From IMG/VR virus record IMGVR_UViG_3300050020_000405, positions 1-44,871 of that record: a stretch of DNA of 44,871 bases; one strand, written 5' to 3'. This document shows positions 29,776 to 38,970 of this stretch, in pieces. The notes beneath the pieces were generated by a model. It had not been told where the DNA came from. It saw only the letters and a program-made list of their open reading frames with translations, and did not search any database. A program made the position numbers and the translations under genes. Positions within the stretch are counted from its first letter, which is position 1. Every line of letters begins with the position of its first letter. The stretch comes from a virus.

Positions 29776-30378
29776 TCAACTCATTGGTTTGGTTTCTTTG
29801 CAAAATTCTTTTGCATCGTGTATAATAGCCTTGTTGACTTCATTCAACGGCAAACCTTCTGTGCGCCAAACTCGAAACCAGCCCTTCGTGTTTCCTTTGT
29901 GGCCGTTGACCGGTTGAATAAAAACCTGCATATCCAGCTTGTCCGCCGCCCAGCGGATGCCCATGTCGCTCGCGTGAATTGTCCGTGATGCCCCCACGCG
30001 GTCTAAAGCCTTAACCTGACCCATCAGGAGGGAAGATTTTCTGCTGCGGTCACAGGGGACATTGTATTCAACCGGTCCCGCATCAACCGGCGGTCGCGTC
30101 TTTCCCTGTTTATTGAGGCACTCCCAACACTGGGAATCCTTCGTGCTTTTCTTTTTGCCGCAAGCACACCAGCGTTGATTGTAACTCTTTACTGCGTTCC
30201 ATGCTGCTGAGAGTTCCTTGGCCAAGTCGTCGTCATTGGCTTCACGCGCCGACACCATCTTTGACTTCCAAACCTGATGCGCATCCTCCTTCGCATCCGG
30301 GTCTGTCAAGTCGAAGTCGAGCGGCATTCCAAAGACCGCCAAGGCCCGCTTCATGTTTCTAAAATATGTAGAGCGCAT
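29776..30378 (-). CDS. Hypothetical protein with a Cys motif, 200 residues
   Basis: The N-terminal ~70 residues are helical and acidic; CACGKKKSTKDSQCWEC at about residues 72-88 may bind zinc; the second half is mixed, with MGIRWAADKLDMQVFIQPV. No family is recognised. It starts one base after the preceding FN3 gene stops, so it is translated in the same series. Position between fibre accessory genes and the membrane genes does not settle a role. Confidence 0.55.
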   Translation of the reverse strand: MRSTYFRNMKRALAVFGMPLDFDLTDPDAKEDAHQVWKSKMVSAREANDDDLAKELSAAWNAVKSYNQRWCACGKKKSTKDSQCWECLNKQGKTRPPVDAGPVEYNVPCDRSRKSSLLMGQVKALDRVGASRTIHASDMGIRWAADKLDMQVFIQPVNGHKGNTKGWFRVWRTEGLPLNEVNKAIIHDAKEFCKETKPMS

Positions 30379-30379
30379 T

Positions 30380-30733
30380 TTATCTGTGATCCATCTTCAA
30401 AAATAAAAATCCGGGGGGTGATAACTGTGTTAAAGGCCATTGCGTCTCATTGGAGAATGCGCTTTCCACAACCGAGTTAGTCGAAAGGGTGTCGGGCGCA
30501 TACGCCGTCGCGGCAAAATAATAAGTGGTGGAGTCGTCCAGGTTGTTTACGCTGCAATTCGTCACATTTCCCACGTCAATGGTATTGGTATAAATACCGC
30601 TAGTGACGCCATAATATATTTTGTAGCCAGTGACGTTGGTGGAAATACTTGGAATCCAACACAAGCCCAAACCCAGCGCCGAACAAATGTCCAGCGAGAC
30701 AAGCAATAGAAATAAGGCGCTCAGTTTTTTCAT
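30380..30733 (-). CDS. Secreted FN3-domain protein, 117 residues
   Basis: Signal peptide-like MKKLSALFLLLVSLDICSA, then one fibronectin type III domain: LCWIPSISTNVTGYKIYYG ... TTYYFAATAYA ... SAFSNE. ATG at 30733 overlaps the upstream stop as ATGA; a longer start is rejected. FN3 modules on phages usually bind carbohydrate or serve as spacers on tails, but the signal peptide implies export. Confidence 0.65.
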   Translation of the reverse strand: MKKLSALFLLLVSLDICSALGLGLCWIPSISTNVTGYKIYYGVTSGIYTNTIDVGNVTNCSVNNLDDSTTYYFAATAYAPDTLSTNSVVESAFSNETQWPLTQLSPPGFLFLKMDHR

Positions 30734-31125
30734 GGAGGTTTGATTTCCACATTGAAAAATGCCGCCGGATTGGTAATGGCATTCGGCGCAAGACCGACGT
30801 TCAAAATAACCATGTAAAGATTTGTCGGCGCGGACGGAATCGCCCACGTCGCTTCATTACTGAAAGGCGATTCCGCGCCATTGGTGTTCTGACAGGTGGC
30901 GGCAAACCAGTAATGCGCCGGAAGCATATTGGAAAGCGTCGCCGCCAAGTTTGTTCCAACCGGGATGACGGCCTGATAAACCCCGCTTCCATTCGTGCCC
31001 CAGTAGAGGTTGTAGTTGGTGACATCAGACGATAGTGATGGAGTCCACACCAACTTGACGGACTGACCCCATGCCGCCAAGACCGGCAGCGTCAGCAAGC
31101 AAAAGATGGTGAGAATGCGGGTCAT
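30730..31125 (-). CDS. Secreted FN3-domain protein, 131 residues
   Basis: Signal peptide-like MTRILTIFCLLTLPVLAAWG, then an FN3 domain (VWTPSLSSDVTNYNLYWG ... HYWFAATCQNTNGAESPFSNE) and an extra C-terminal strand region. It is a close structural relative of the next gene, probably a duplication. Both ends are coupled by ATGA overlaps. Confidence 0.65.
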   Translation of the reverse strand: MTRILTIFCLLTLPVLAAWGQSVKLVWTPSLSSDVTNYNLYWGTNGSGVYQAVIPVGTNLAATLSNMLPAHYWFAATCQNTNGAESPFSNEATWAIPSAPTNLYMVILNVGLAPNAITNPAAFFNVEIKPP

Positions 31126-32939
31126 GGTGGTAATACCCTATAAGGAATCGCCAACTGAACTTCTTTCGCAATAGTCCAGTTGTTTCCATTCCAGTAAAAA
31201 GTTCCGGCTCCTGATGCTGGAATAAAAAACTTCTGGCCGAGACAAACAAAGAGCGTGTATCCCTGGGACCCGCTGTCATTGTAAAATTTATACTGCGCTC
31301 CAGCCATAAGTTTTCCGGCGGGAGGATTTGGAAGATAAAACCCCCAAGGCTGTCCGACTGTTCCGATGCTCCCAGGTTGTCCAACTTGATAATTAGCAGG
31401 GGATGGATTGGTTGCCGTTGTTGATAATCCCCAAGCCAGAGACCACACATTCCCCCCCATATCTGCTGCCCATTGTCCAGTCATCAACGAATTGTTTAGA
31501 TATGTCCCGTAATTTCCAGACACCACCAAATTGCTGCACCAGCCATAACCATAAATAAACGGCGAACTGACTCCATTTACTTCATTGGTCATTGTGTTGC
31601 CTGTGACCGAAACGGATTCTACCTGGTTGGTGTTTGAGGGGTCGCCACAAATATAAACTGCGGTTCCAGTAAGATTGAAAAGATTTCCATGAATTACAAT
31701 GTTTGAGTTGTCGCAGGCACCAAGAAAAGAGGGTTGATAACCACCCGTTCCAAGCATAATTGCATTTCCAAATCCAAGGAATTTATTGCTTATGATGAAC
31801 AAGTTGTCAGCCGGACAGGTTTCAATTCCGGGGGTGTTTGTCAGGTAAAACGTGCAGTTGGTGACAAGCGTGGGTGGCTGTGTTAAATATCCCCCATTAA
31901 AAGCAAGGGCCGCTGTGCAGTTGCTAAATATCACACCGCTAATCAGATTAAAGTTTGTCCCGTAGCTGGCGTAATACTCCATCCCAAGATAGGTGTCCAT
32001 CACCGTGTCATTCCCCAAGTCCATTGAGAAACTGCTTACATTGAAAGCACTCGCATTGTTATGGATAAAAATAGTTGATGAAACCTTTATGTTTCCGTTG
32101 AAGGAATAGTCACCCCCATATAACGCTTCCCCACGCCAGTTTTGAATTGTGACATTGGCAAAGGTTATATGAGTCAGGGTCTGTCCCGAGCCTTGGACAG
32201 ACAAGACCCGATGAGAACCGTCCCAACCAGAACCGTCAGTCAGGTTGATTGGAAAACCGTGGTTGTCTGTATTACCAACCTGAACCCCGCCATCAAGCGT
32301 AAAATTGGTAATTACAACTGGATACTGATTATTGGTCAGCATGGCATCAGAAACCAGAAAAAGCCATCCCCGAACACCATTGCCGTTGGTCAGATTCCAA
32401 GCGCCTTGCCCGGTCAAAACAGAAGGCCCGTTGAAAGTTATTCCGCCATAGCCGATCTGCAAAGAGAATGGACTGGAATAAATATCAGGTTTCAAATATG
32501 CCATGCAAAGGTAGTTGGAGTCGGGGAAGTTGATGATGGTATTCGTGTTGAGACGCGCCGAGTTGATTGCCGATTGAATGGCCGCTGAATTGTCCGTGCC
32601 GATGGTTGCCAGAGTGTTCGTCCACGCTTTACCCGCCACCGACGAAATGCCAATGTTTGTTCCGCCGTCAACGCCGGTTATCTTTCCGATGAAATCCTGG
32701 TTGTTCGTAGAAGACGTTGGCGTGCCAGCCTTGAATATCTCAATCGTCTTGCCAATGTCCGCCGGTGAAAACGTGTTTGAATTGGCAAATATGATGGCGG
32801 AATTGCTGGCCGTGTTGACCGAAATCAAAGGCAGGCAGTCCCCCTTCGCTCCAAAATCATTCACATTGATGTTGGTCGCCGCCATAGCCGACAAGGCTGG
32901 CAGCGTCAGCAGGCAAAGGATGGTGAGGATGTAGGTCAT
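31122..32939 (-). CDS. Beta-helix tailspike/depolymerase-type protein with signal peptide, 605 residues
   Basis: After a signal peptide-like MTYILTILCLLTLPALSAMA comes INVNDFGAKGD, the usual start of the pectate lyase superfamily fold (Pectate_lyase_3), and then many short Asn/Gly/Ile/Thr-rich rungs as in right-handed parallel beta-helices. Such proteins cut or bind surface polysaccharide. Base composition is AT-richer than the replication genes. A signal peptide on a tailspike-type protein is unusual. ATGA overlaps at both ends. Confidence 0.7.
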   Translation of the reverse strand: MTYILTILCLLTLPALSAMAATNINVNDFGAKGDCLPLISVNTASNSAIIFANSNTFSPADIGKTIEIFKAGTPTSSTNNQDFIGKITGVDGGTNIGISSVAGKAWTNTLATIGTDNSAAIQSAINSARLNTNTIINFPDSNYLCMAYLKPDIYSSPFSLQIGYGGITFNGPSVLTGQGAWNLTNGNGVRGWLFLVSDAMLTNNQYPVVITNFTLDGGVQVGNTDNHGFPINLTDGSGWDGSHRVLSVQGSGQTLTHITFANVTIQNWRGEALYGGDYSFNGNIKVSSTIFIHNNASAFNVSSFSMDLGNDTVMDTYLGMEYYASYGTNFNLISGVIFSNCTAALAFNGGYLTQPPTLVTNCTFYLTNTPGIETCPADNLFIISNKFLGFGNAIMLGTGGYQPSFLGACDNSNIVIHGNLFNLTGTAVYICGDPSNTNQVESVSVTGNTMTNEVNGVSSPFIYGYGWCSNLVVSGNYGTYLNNSLMTGQWAADMGGNVWSLAWGLSTTATNPSPANYQVGQPGSIGTVGQPWGFYLPNPPAGKLMAGAQYKFYNDSGSQGYTLFVCLGQKFFIPASGAGTFYWNGNNWTIAKEVQLAIPYRVLPP

Positions 32940-33718
32940 TTCGTGAAATTGTAAAGGTCTAGAAGTTCAGCCGCGGACAAATTGCGATTGTAAATGCGCA
33001 CGTCATCTATGGTCGCGGTTGAATAAGTAGGGTCGTAGGAGGCTCCAATCCACGCAAGAATCGCGTCTGAGGGTTGACCAACATAAGTCGTGATGGTGGA
33101 ATTAACCTGGCTGCCGTCAACATATAAGCACTGCGTTGTTCCATCGTCCGTCGCCGCTACGAGATGCCAAGCTCCGGCCAGATTCACGGCCCCCGCCGTG
33201 TTCACGTCGCCCAAGAGAGAAATACTAACGGAATAGACATTTGCAAATCCGCTTGCATCCAAATATAAAACAAATCCAGCATGATTCGCCAAGGTGGTGT
33301 TGGATATTCGATTGTCCAATATCACCTGCGCGGCCCCTGCCGCGGATACGAAAATCCAAGCGGACACGGTATAAACAGCCGTCTGGTTGGAATTGTTTAT
33401 GGCGACATGCTGTGTATTACCGGAAACAAAAGAAATGGCATAGGGGCCGACCTTCCCGGTCACATAACTTGGCGTGGAACTACCGGACAAAGTGCCAGTG
33501 TTTCCGCTCGATGATGAATCTGTGGCAGTCGTGCCACTCCCTTCATCAAACTTCCACCATCCGACCAGTCCATTGACGATGTTGGTGTAACCCTCCGACG
33601 GCACGGTCGTCAACTGCTGGCCGTTGGTGATGGCCATTCCGGTGAAGCGATTCGTTTGGTTCTGCGCGAATAGCGGAAGACAGACGATCAAAAACAGAAT
33701 TGTCAAACTTCTTTTCAC
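32936..33718 (-). CDS. Secreted LamG/concanavalin-like lectin protein, 260 residues
   Basis: Signal peptide-like MKRSLTILFLIVCLPLFAQ. Residues ~50-255 match the LamG/ConA-like fold used by many surface proteins: GLVGWWKFDEGSGTTATDSS, SAWIFVSA, GAWHLVAATDDGTTQCLYVD and ATIDDVRIYNRNLSAAEL at the end. It probably binds carbohydrate. Coupled to both neighbours by ATGA. Confidence 0.7.
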   Translation of the reverse strand: MKRSLTILFLIVCLPLFAQNQTNRFTGMAITNGQQLTTVPSEGYTNIVNGLVGWWKFDEGSGTTATDSSSSGNTGTLSGSSTPSYVTGKVGPYAISFVSGNTQHVAINNSNQTAVYTVSAWIFVSAAGAAQVILDNRISNTTLANHAGFVLYLDASGFANVYSVSISLLGDVNTAGAVNLAGAWHLVAATDDGTTQCLYVDGSQVNSTITTYVGQPSDAILAWIGASYDPTYSTATIDDVRIYNRNLSAAELLDLYNFTK

Positions 33719-35574
33719 GGCAGGTTCGTGCCCCCCAACACATAAATAGTCACACCGGCATTGGTGAACTTCAAGTAACCGGTGATGATGTTCGTGAAAT
33801 TGCCGGTCACATACCCGGCAAAACTTAAATTCGCAAATGGCACGTTCGTCAACCCGCCACCGTTGACCGGGGTGGTTCCATTGAACACGTTGGTAAGTGA
33901 TGCCAAAGGAACATTGAAACCGGACAGATTATTTGACAGCCAGTTCGTATCCCCACCAAATGTTGAAATCTCAATCGGGTTTGAGTTGGTGTTCACTACC
34001 CAGAATTGGCCATTGGTAGATAGATACATCAGGGATGGAAGGGGCAAGTTCTTCAACCCGCTGGCATCATTTGTGTAAAACGTCACACTCTGGCCATCCT
34101 CATTTGTTCGAATGAAAGCCAGTAATTGACCGACAAGAACGGGCGGTTGTGCGCCAATCGTCACGATGGAGCCGGCGGCAGAGACGAGATCGTTTGTGTT
34201 CGGCACTTTCGCGCCTCTTAGGAAGAGATTTGTCCCGATCTGGTAGATTCCCGTGGCGTTTGGAATCGTGACGGGCGGTTGAAATACAACCGCTTTAGCC
34301 AGCACCATCCCCGCCGGAAAGTTTGGGTCATTCCCGGAAAGATTGTTCCAAACCGAACAGTCCAAGGTGAATGGTTGAGAATCCGAAAACTCGGTTGCAA
34401 TCCCGTTGAAATTTACGGTCGGAGAACTGACAATGGAATTTGAAGTCAGAAAATATCCATCCCCGTCCTGGTCGCTCATCAAAACACTGCCAGTGGCAAA
34501 CAGTTTCAAAGTTAAAAGATTGTTCGCGTCCGTAATGGTCGCGGTGTCACAAAATACATTGAACACCGCTCCACCATCACCACAGCACCAGCCCGTAAAA
34601 GTTTTGGCGTGGACGGTCACGAGCACATTAGACTGGTGGGCACAGACAGAATCCGAGTTCCAACTGACGCTATTAACATCAAAAGCCGCCGAATAATTGG
34701 TGACTGCGACCGAAAGGGTTGCCACGTCGCCCAAACCGGAAACCTTGTTCGTCCCGGTCTGCGGCTGAATTGTCAGGAAGGCTCCCGCCTGGAGATAATA
34801 ATTGATTCCACAATTAGTCACGCCGTAACTTCCGGGAGCAAGGGCCAGAGTCCACCCCGCCGGAGTGTGAGTTTGGGCATAATTGTCCGTCAGCCAGGGC
34901 TTGTCGGCGCTGCCGTCGTTGGAGTCACTCCCGTTGACCGCATCGGCGTATTTTGTCTTTAGGGTGTTGAAATTCGTTTTGTTCAGGAGGCCGTTTATGC
35001 CGGAACCTCCTCCGGCCAAAAGTAGAGCCTCCGTGGCTGCGTCCAGCGCGTTGCTGCTGACCGTGCCGGGTTTCAAGCTTGATCCGCTTATGGTTCCGTT
35101 CACGAAATTAAAAGCGCCGCCCGGCGGAACGAAAAAATTTATATTGCTATGCAAATCCATCGTCATCGAAACAAAACGTCCGTTGGTATAAATCTCGCCG
35201 GTGTCCACCCCAAACTTGTCCAGCGTGTAATAAGCATTCAAAACCGAGTTGCTGTTGCGCAGTTCAAAAACGTTGTTGCTGCTCGATTCGATGAAAGTGC
35301 CGTTGGCTCCCAGAATCCTGAAGACGTCGTTGCCGTATGCCCCGGTTCCTCCGAGTTGAAAGTAAGCATAATTGTTGCTGACGCTTAAAGAGTTCAATGC
35401 CATGACCGCGCTGGTCGCGTTGGCCACGGTTGCGTTGGTCAAGCCGCCGACCCCACTGACATCTACCACGGGGGCGAGATTTCCAATGTTCGTTATTGTC
35501 CCTGAAATTGGAATGTCTGCTATTGCTGCAAAGCAAACGAGGAACGAAGCCAGAAAAATAAGAAAAGTTTTCAT
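33715..35574 (-). CDS. Secreted fibre-type protein with beta-helix start motif, 619 residues
   Basis: Signal peptide-like MKTFLIFLASFLVCFAAIA. The N-terminal third is Asn/Ala/Val-rich fibre sequence; at about residues 210-225 ADAVNGSDSNDGSADKPWLT recalls the entry of DUF1565-type beta-helices; the C-terminal part has further short repeats with LTNV and NLSGFNVPLASL. It is probably a trimeric fibre or spike. One base separates it from the preceding gene. Confidence 0.6.
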   Translation of the reverse strand: MKTFLIFLASFLVCFAAIADIPISGTITNIGNLAPVVDVSGVGGLTNATVANATSAVMALNSLSVSNNYAYFQLGGTGAYGNDVFRILGANGTFIESSSNNVFELRNSNSVLNAYYTLDKFGVDTGEIYTNGRFVSMTMDLHSNINFFVPPGGAFNFVNGTISGSSLKPGTVSSNALDAATEALLLAGGGSGINGLLNKTNFNTLKTKYADAVNGSDSNDGSADKPWLTDNYAQTHTPAGWTLALAPGSYGVTNCGINYYLQAGAFLTIQPQTGTNKVSGLGDVATLSVAVTNYSAAFDVNSVSWNSDSVCAHQSNVLVTVHAKTFTGWCCGDGGAVFNVFCDTATITDANNLLTLKLFATGSVLMSDQDGDGYFLTSNSIVSSPTVNFNGIATEFSDSQPFTLDCSVWNNLSGNDPNFPAGMVLAKAVVFQPPVTIPNATGIYQIGTNLFLRGAKVPNTNDLVSAAGSIVTIGAQPPVLVGQLLAFIRTNEDGQSVTFYTNDASGLKNLPLPSLMYLSTNGQFWVVNTNSNPIEISTFGGDTNWLSNNLSGFNVPLASLTNVFNGTTPVNGGGLTNVPFANLSFAGYVTGNFTNIITGYLKFTNAGVTIYVLGGTNLP

Positions 35575-35575
35575 G

Positions 35576-36682
35576 TTATTTAACCTCCACAGAATAATCC
35601 CCGATGTTGGCTGGCCAATGTTGGTAGATGTTGTAGCTCACCACGCCGCCAGATGCGTTGGTAAAGTTTCGAGTCGTCAGGTTCCAGCCTGTGTCATCAA
35701 AACCTCCCACTTTGAACGTCGCCGCGCCCCATGCCGCCGGATAGCAGACGAACATATAATTGTTCGCCGAGGTGATCGTTTGAGTCATTGTCCGCGTCGT
35801 AGCGTAAGCCGAACCGCCGCTCAAGGCGATTATCTGCCCATCCGTTATGGTCGAAGCCGTCTGTGCCGACGCCCCCCAGTAAATCCGCGAGTAAAAATTA
35901 ACCGTCGTCGAGGCCGTCGCCGCAGTGGTTCCATCGCTGGCCGTCAGGGTGTAAGTTCTGGCCGTGGTGTAGCTGGATGTGTGCACGTAGCTCGTCAGGT
36001 TGGTGGCCAGGCTGCCGATGGAATTGTCCAGCGAAAGCGAAGTAACCGGGCCGCCCGCTCTTGTCCACGTCAGTATCGTGCTCGTGACGGTTGCACCAAT
36101 CTCCTGCGGATTCTGATTGTTGGCGAACGCCGTGATGGTCGGCGCCGAATACAGCGAGAGAGTAACCACGCCGTTGTTGGTCACGGCGAGAATACCCCCG
36201 GTCGCTGTCACCTGCGCGGTGGTGGAGAGTGTTAATGCCCCATAAATTATTGTTTGCGCTGCCACCGCGCCATTGGCCGAGTAATATCCCGTGACGTAGC
36301 CGCTTTGGTTGGTGGCCCAATTCGGTGAGGCCGCGGTGCTGTATTTCCAGAGGCTATTGGCACCGTCCTGGGAGACGGTCACGAGCGTTGGCCCGGAACC
36401 GGTCGTATAATTGGTTCCAACCCGTGTCAGCGTCGTGGAGGTGGTCAGGTCAATCAGGATATTCGTGTCGGCCAGGGTATTGGCCACGGTGGCACTAAGC
36501 GTCTGTGCCACCTGGCCGGTGGTGCCATAACTTTGAATCTGTCCATACACCTGCGTGGCCGTCTGGCCGTTGGTCGGGCCGCCGCCGCCAACCCCGCCGC
36601 TTCCCGGCCGTTCCTGTCCAAACGTCTGAAGCGCCAGCAGCAGGCTCGCCAGCCCCATCGGCAATCGTAAATAATAAATCAT
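35576..36682 (-). CDS. Fibre-type protein with signal peptide-like start, 368 residues
   Basis: MIYYLRLPMGLASLLLALQTF resembles a signal peptide; a Gly-rich linker follows. The C-terminal ~150 residues (YWGASAQTASTITDGQI ... MFVCYPAAWGAATFKVGGFD) match a domain I know from the ends of phage tail-fibre proteins. It opens the series of secreted-like fibre genes. ATG at 36682 has AAGGA upstream. Confidence 0.6.
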   Translation of the reverse strand: MIYYLRLPMGLASLLLALQTFGQERPGSGGVGGGGPTNGQTATQVYGQIQSYGTTGQVAQTLSATVANTLADTNILIDLTTSTTLTRVGTNYTTGSGPTLVTVSQDGANSLWKYSTAASPNWATNQSGYVTGYYSANGAVAAQTIIYGALTLSTTAQVTATGGILAVTNNGVVTLSLYSAPTITAFANNQNPQEIGATVTSTILTWTRAGGPVTSLSLDNSIGSLATNLTSYVHTSSYTTARTYTLTASDGTTAATASTTVNFYSRIYWGASAQTASTITDGQIIALSGGSAYATTRTMTQTITSANNYMFVCYPAAWGAATFKVGGFDDTGWNLTTRNFTNASGGVVSYNIYQHWPANIGDYSVEVK

Positions 36683-36691
36683 AAATGTTCC

Positions 36692-37309
36692 TTAGCCCCA
36701 CAGAGTGTAAAATACCCCGTCCCCGGCGGTGCCCTTCACAAACACGTTGCTCAAGCGCATCTTCTGTCCCAGCGGCAGTTCGTATTTCAGCGGCATGCCC
36801 GGCAGGCCCGTCGCCGGGTCCGTGGCCGGCAGCCAGTCCGGCAGCACCACCAGCAGCGTCTGCCATTCCGCCGTGATGGTGCCGCTCACCGCCGTTTTGT
36901 CCGGCGGGTGCGGCAGGGTGAACGAGAGCGTGTTCGCATCCAGCACGTTCATCTGCCATTTCCCGTTGAACTCCGTTGGCGTGGCTCCGCTCAACGACAT
37001 CGGCCTGGTCGTGCCAACGCTCAGGCCGTGGCCCGTCGCCGTCACCGTCACCGTCAACCCGCTCACCGCCAGCGTCACCGCGGCCAGGTTTACTTGCCAG
37101 CCTGCCAGGCCGACGTAAACCGTGCCGGCATTGGCCGCCAACAGGTTGGCGCCGCTCGCCACGCCGGGATAAATCCAGAGCTTTTGGAAAAATAGGTCGA
37201 GGTATGGCAGAAATTTGATGTTTGAATCGGCCAGGACCAGAAAGCCATGCACCGGCGGTTTTTCCACCGCGTATTTCCCGCTGTTCGCAATTTCTTTAAC
37301 TGTCGTCAT
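36692..37309 (-). CDS. Tail-associated structural protein with one E1_FCCH-like repeat, 205 residues
   Basis: The N-terminal ~70 residues and the C-terminal ~60 look like a compact virion protein; in between stands TATGHGLSVGTTRPMSLSGA, TEFNGKWQMNVLDANTLSFT, one copy of the repeat that is multiplied in the nozzle-type protein. It lies between the tail-adaptor-like gene and the fibres. Confidence 0.55.
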   Translation of the reverse strand: MTTVKEIANSGKYAVEKPPVHGFLVLADSNIKFLPYLDLFFQKLWIYPGVASGANLLAANAGTVYVGLAGWQVNLAAVTLAVSGLTVTVTATGHGLSVGTTRPMSLSGATPTEFNGKWQMNVLDANTLSFTLPHPPDKTAVSGTITAEWQTLLVVLPDWLPATDPATGLPGMPLKYELPLGQKMRLSNVFVKGTAGDGVFYTLWG

Positions 37310-37320
37310 ATTTTTGTTTT

Positions 37321-37345
37321 GGTAGGGCGGTGCTGCTGCGCCGCC
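37321..37345. repeat. GGTAGGGCGG...GCGCCGCC palindromic repeat, copy 1
   Basis: A short GC-rich hairpin with a CTGCTGC middle, repeated with one change at 38806-38830. It sits in the 51-bp gap between two tail genes. Confidence 0.65.
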
Positions 37346-37360
37346 GCGCTTGTTTCAGTT

Positions 37361-38473
37361 TTAATAGAACCATCCGCCGCCCCGGTGCCGGCCGCTCACC
37401 ACGTTCAACTGCCGCACCTGTCCCTGCTGCCGTTCCACCTTGTCCAGCTCCGCCGCCAGCAGCGGCCAGCCGGCCCCGTCTTCCACCGCAAAGTTCTCCG
37501 GTTGTTCCTGTTCCCGGTCGGTCAGCGCCGCGTAGGCGCTTTGCGCCGCGTATTCGGCCAGAAAATACGGGAACTCAACCCGGCCCCATTTCGCTGGCGT
37601 GCTCGCCGGGCTTTCACCGGCATTCACCGTCTGGTTGGCCATCCAGAAATCGCCCGTCGCCACGTCAAACACTTCCTGCCCGTCGGCGTAGGCCGCGCTG
37701 TCGCTGCGGATCGGGCCGGCGTAAATGCGCGGGCGCAGGCGGAATTCCACCCATACCACGTTGGCCAGTCCCAGCACTTGCACGTGGTCGCTCCGCAGCC
37801 GCTTGCGCAAATCTTTGGCCGTGCGCCCGTCCGTCTCCGGGTTGCGGTCCCAGATAAACCGCACCTCGCCCAGTGGCGTCTCCCCGGCCTGCTCATAATC
37901 CAGGCTGCGGATGAACGGCGTAAGTATGCCCCACTTGGTGGCGTCAAAACTGCCGCCGCTCGTATGCGCCGCCAAGCACTGGTAATAGCGGCCGTCGGCG
38001 GGGTTCAACACCTGATACGGCAGCCCGCTGCCGTCATTGTTCACGCCGTAGGCCGCCCCGGCCTGCCAGGCGTCCGCGCTGTGGCAGCTTTCGCTGCGCG
38101 CCCAATACGCGCCGTTCTCCACGTAAGCGCCGCTCACCAACGTGGCCGGCACTTGCCCCGTGCTCGCCTGGAGCGCCTGGTAATATTCCCCGTTGTCATT
38201 TTGAAACGGCCCCACGCCCACCGTGGGAAAGAACACTTCCACCGGCTCGGTCGCCGTCGGTGCGTTGTAGGCCGTGCCGCTGTTCCAGCCCGGGCGGAAC
38301 GTCCGTCGCTCGATGGCCATCAACTCCGGCCACCAGTAATATTCCCAGCCCAGCCGAACGAACAACGCCAGCTTCACCTGCGCCAGCGCCGCGTCGTCCG
38401 TGTCCAGGCCCGCGCTCTCGCCCAGGTAGCTGGCAATGCGGTCCAAAATAGATTGATAGGTTACGGTGCGCAT
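37361..38473 (-). CDS. Tail adaptor-like protein (tubular A type), 370 residues
   Basis: The first ~60 residues (SILDRIASYLGESAGLDTDD, LGWEYYWWPELM) and the last ~70 (FPYFLAEYAAQSAYAALTDR) fit the helical adaptor that joins portal and nozzle in podoviruses. In the middle AWQAGAAYGVN ... YYQCLAAHTSGGSFDATKWG repeats the pattern of CBM5/12-like carbohydrate-binding modules. ATG at 38473 is preferred to a longer start that would overlap the neighbour. Confidence 0.6.
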   Translation of the reverse strand: MRTVTYQSILDRIASYLGESAGLDTDDAALAQVKLALFVRLGWEYYWWPELMAIERRTFRPGWNSGTAYNAPTATEPVEVFFPTVGVGPFQNDNGEYYQALQASTGQVPATLVSGAYVENGAYWARSESCHSADAWQAGAAYGVNNDGSGLPYQVLNPADGRYYQCLAAHTSGGSFDATKWGILTPFIRSLDYEQAGETPLGEVRFIWDRNPETDGRTAKDLRKRLRSDHVQVLGLANVVWVEFRLRPRIYAGPIRSDSAAYADGQEVFDVATGDFWMANQTVNAGESPASTPAKWGRVEFPYFLAEYAAQSAYAALTDREQEQPENFAVEDGAGWPLLAAELDKVERQQGQVRQLNVVSGRHRGGGWFY

Positions 38474-38484
38474 GGTTGTTTCCG

Positions 38485-38754
38485 TCACAAATAAACACAC
38501 ACGTCCGGATTGTCCCGTTTCAGGCTCTTGAGATTCTTGTCGTCGGCAAAGAAATCCGGGTCCTCCGCCTTCCACCGCTGGTAAAGCCGGCCGGGCACGG
38601 TGGCCACCCTCCGGAAATCACTTTTATTGTTCTGTTGAAAACCGTGCATGGCCCGCGCCACGGTGCGGATGCGCCGTTGCATCGTCCGCTTTTCTATGTT
38701 TAGGTAGGCCTTCAGCCGCCCGCCATCCTTCAGTTCCCGCACCATCCAGTCCAT
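38485..38754 (-). CDS. Hypothetical virion-region protein, 89 residues
   Basis: The ATG at 38754 has GGGAG seven bases upstream. The product is charged and helical (MDWMVRELKDGG, RTMQRRIRTVARAMHGFQQN). An open frame continues upstream to a GTG at 38967, but that part only translates two hairpin repeats, so the short form is chosen. Position between capsid and adaptor genes suggests a head-completion or assembly role. Confidence 0.55.
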   Translation of the reverse strand: MDWMVRELKDGGRLKAYLNIEKRTMQRRIRTVARAMHGFQQNNKSDFRRVATVPGRLYQRWKAEDPDFFADDKNLKSLKRDNPDVCVYL

Positions 38755-38970
38755 GAAACTCTCCCGCCGCCGTCCGCCAAATTTGGGCGCAAAAACGCTA
38801 TGTTCGGTAGGGCGGCGCTGCTGCGCCGCCGGCTTCCGGTCTGGCAGTTCGCTGTATTTGCTGGCGCTCACAATCATTTTGGTCTGGTTAAGCCCGGCCG
38901 TTCCCACAAACGGCCGGGCTGGAACCCGTCCACTAAACGCCGTGCGCCTATGAATTCGCACGGACACTTT
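38755..38970. other. Intergenic gap holding two hairpin repeats
   Basis: Contains GGTAGGGCGG...GCGCCGCC (38806-38830, second copy of the repeat at 37321) and a perfect 12-bp stem AGCCCGGCCGTT/AACGGCCGGGCT (38891-38920). It separates the head genes from the tail genes, where a partial stop of late transcription would be useful. No promoter is clear. Confidence 0.55.
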
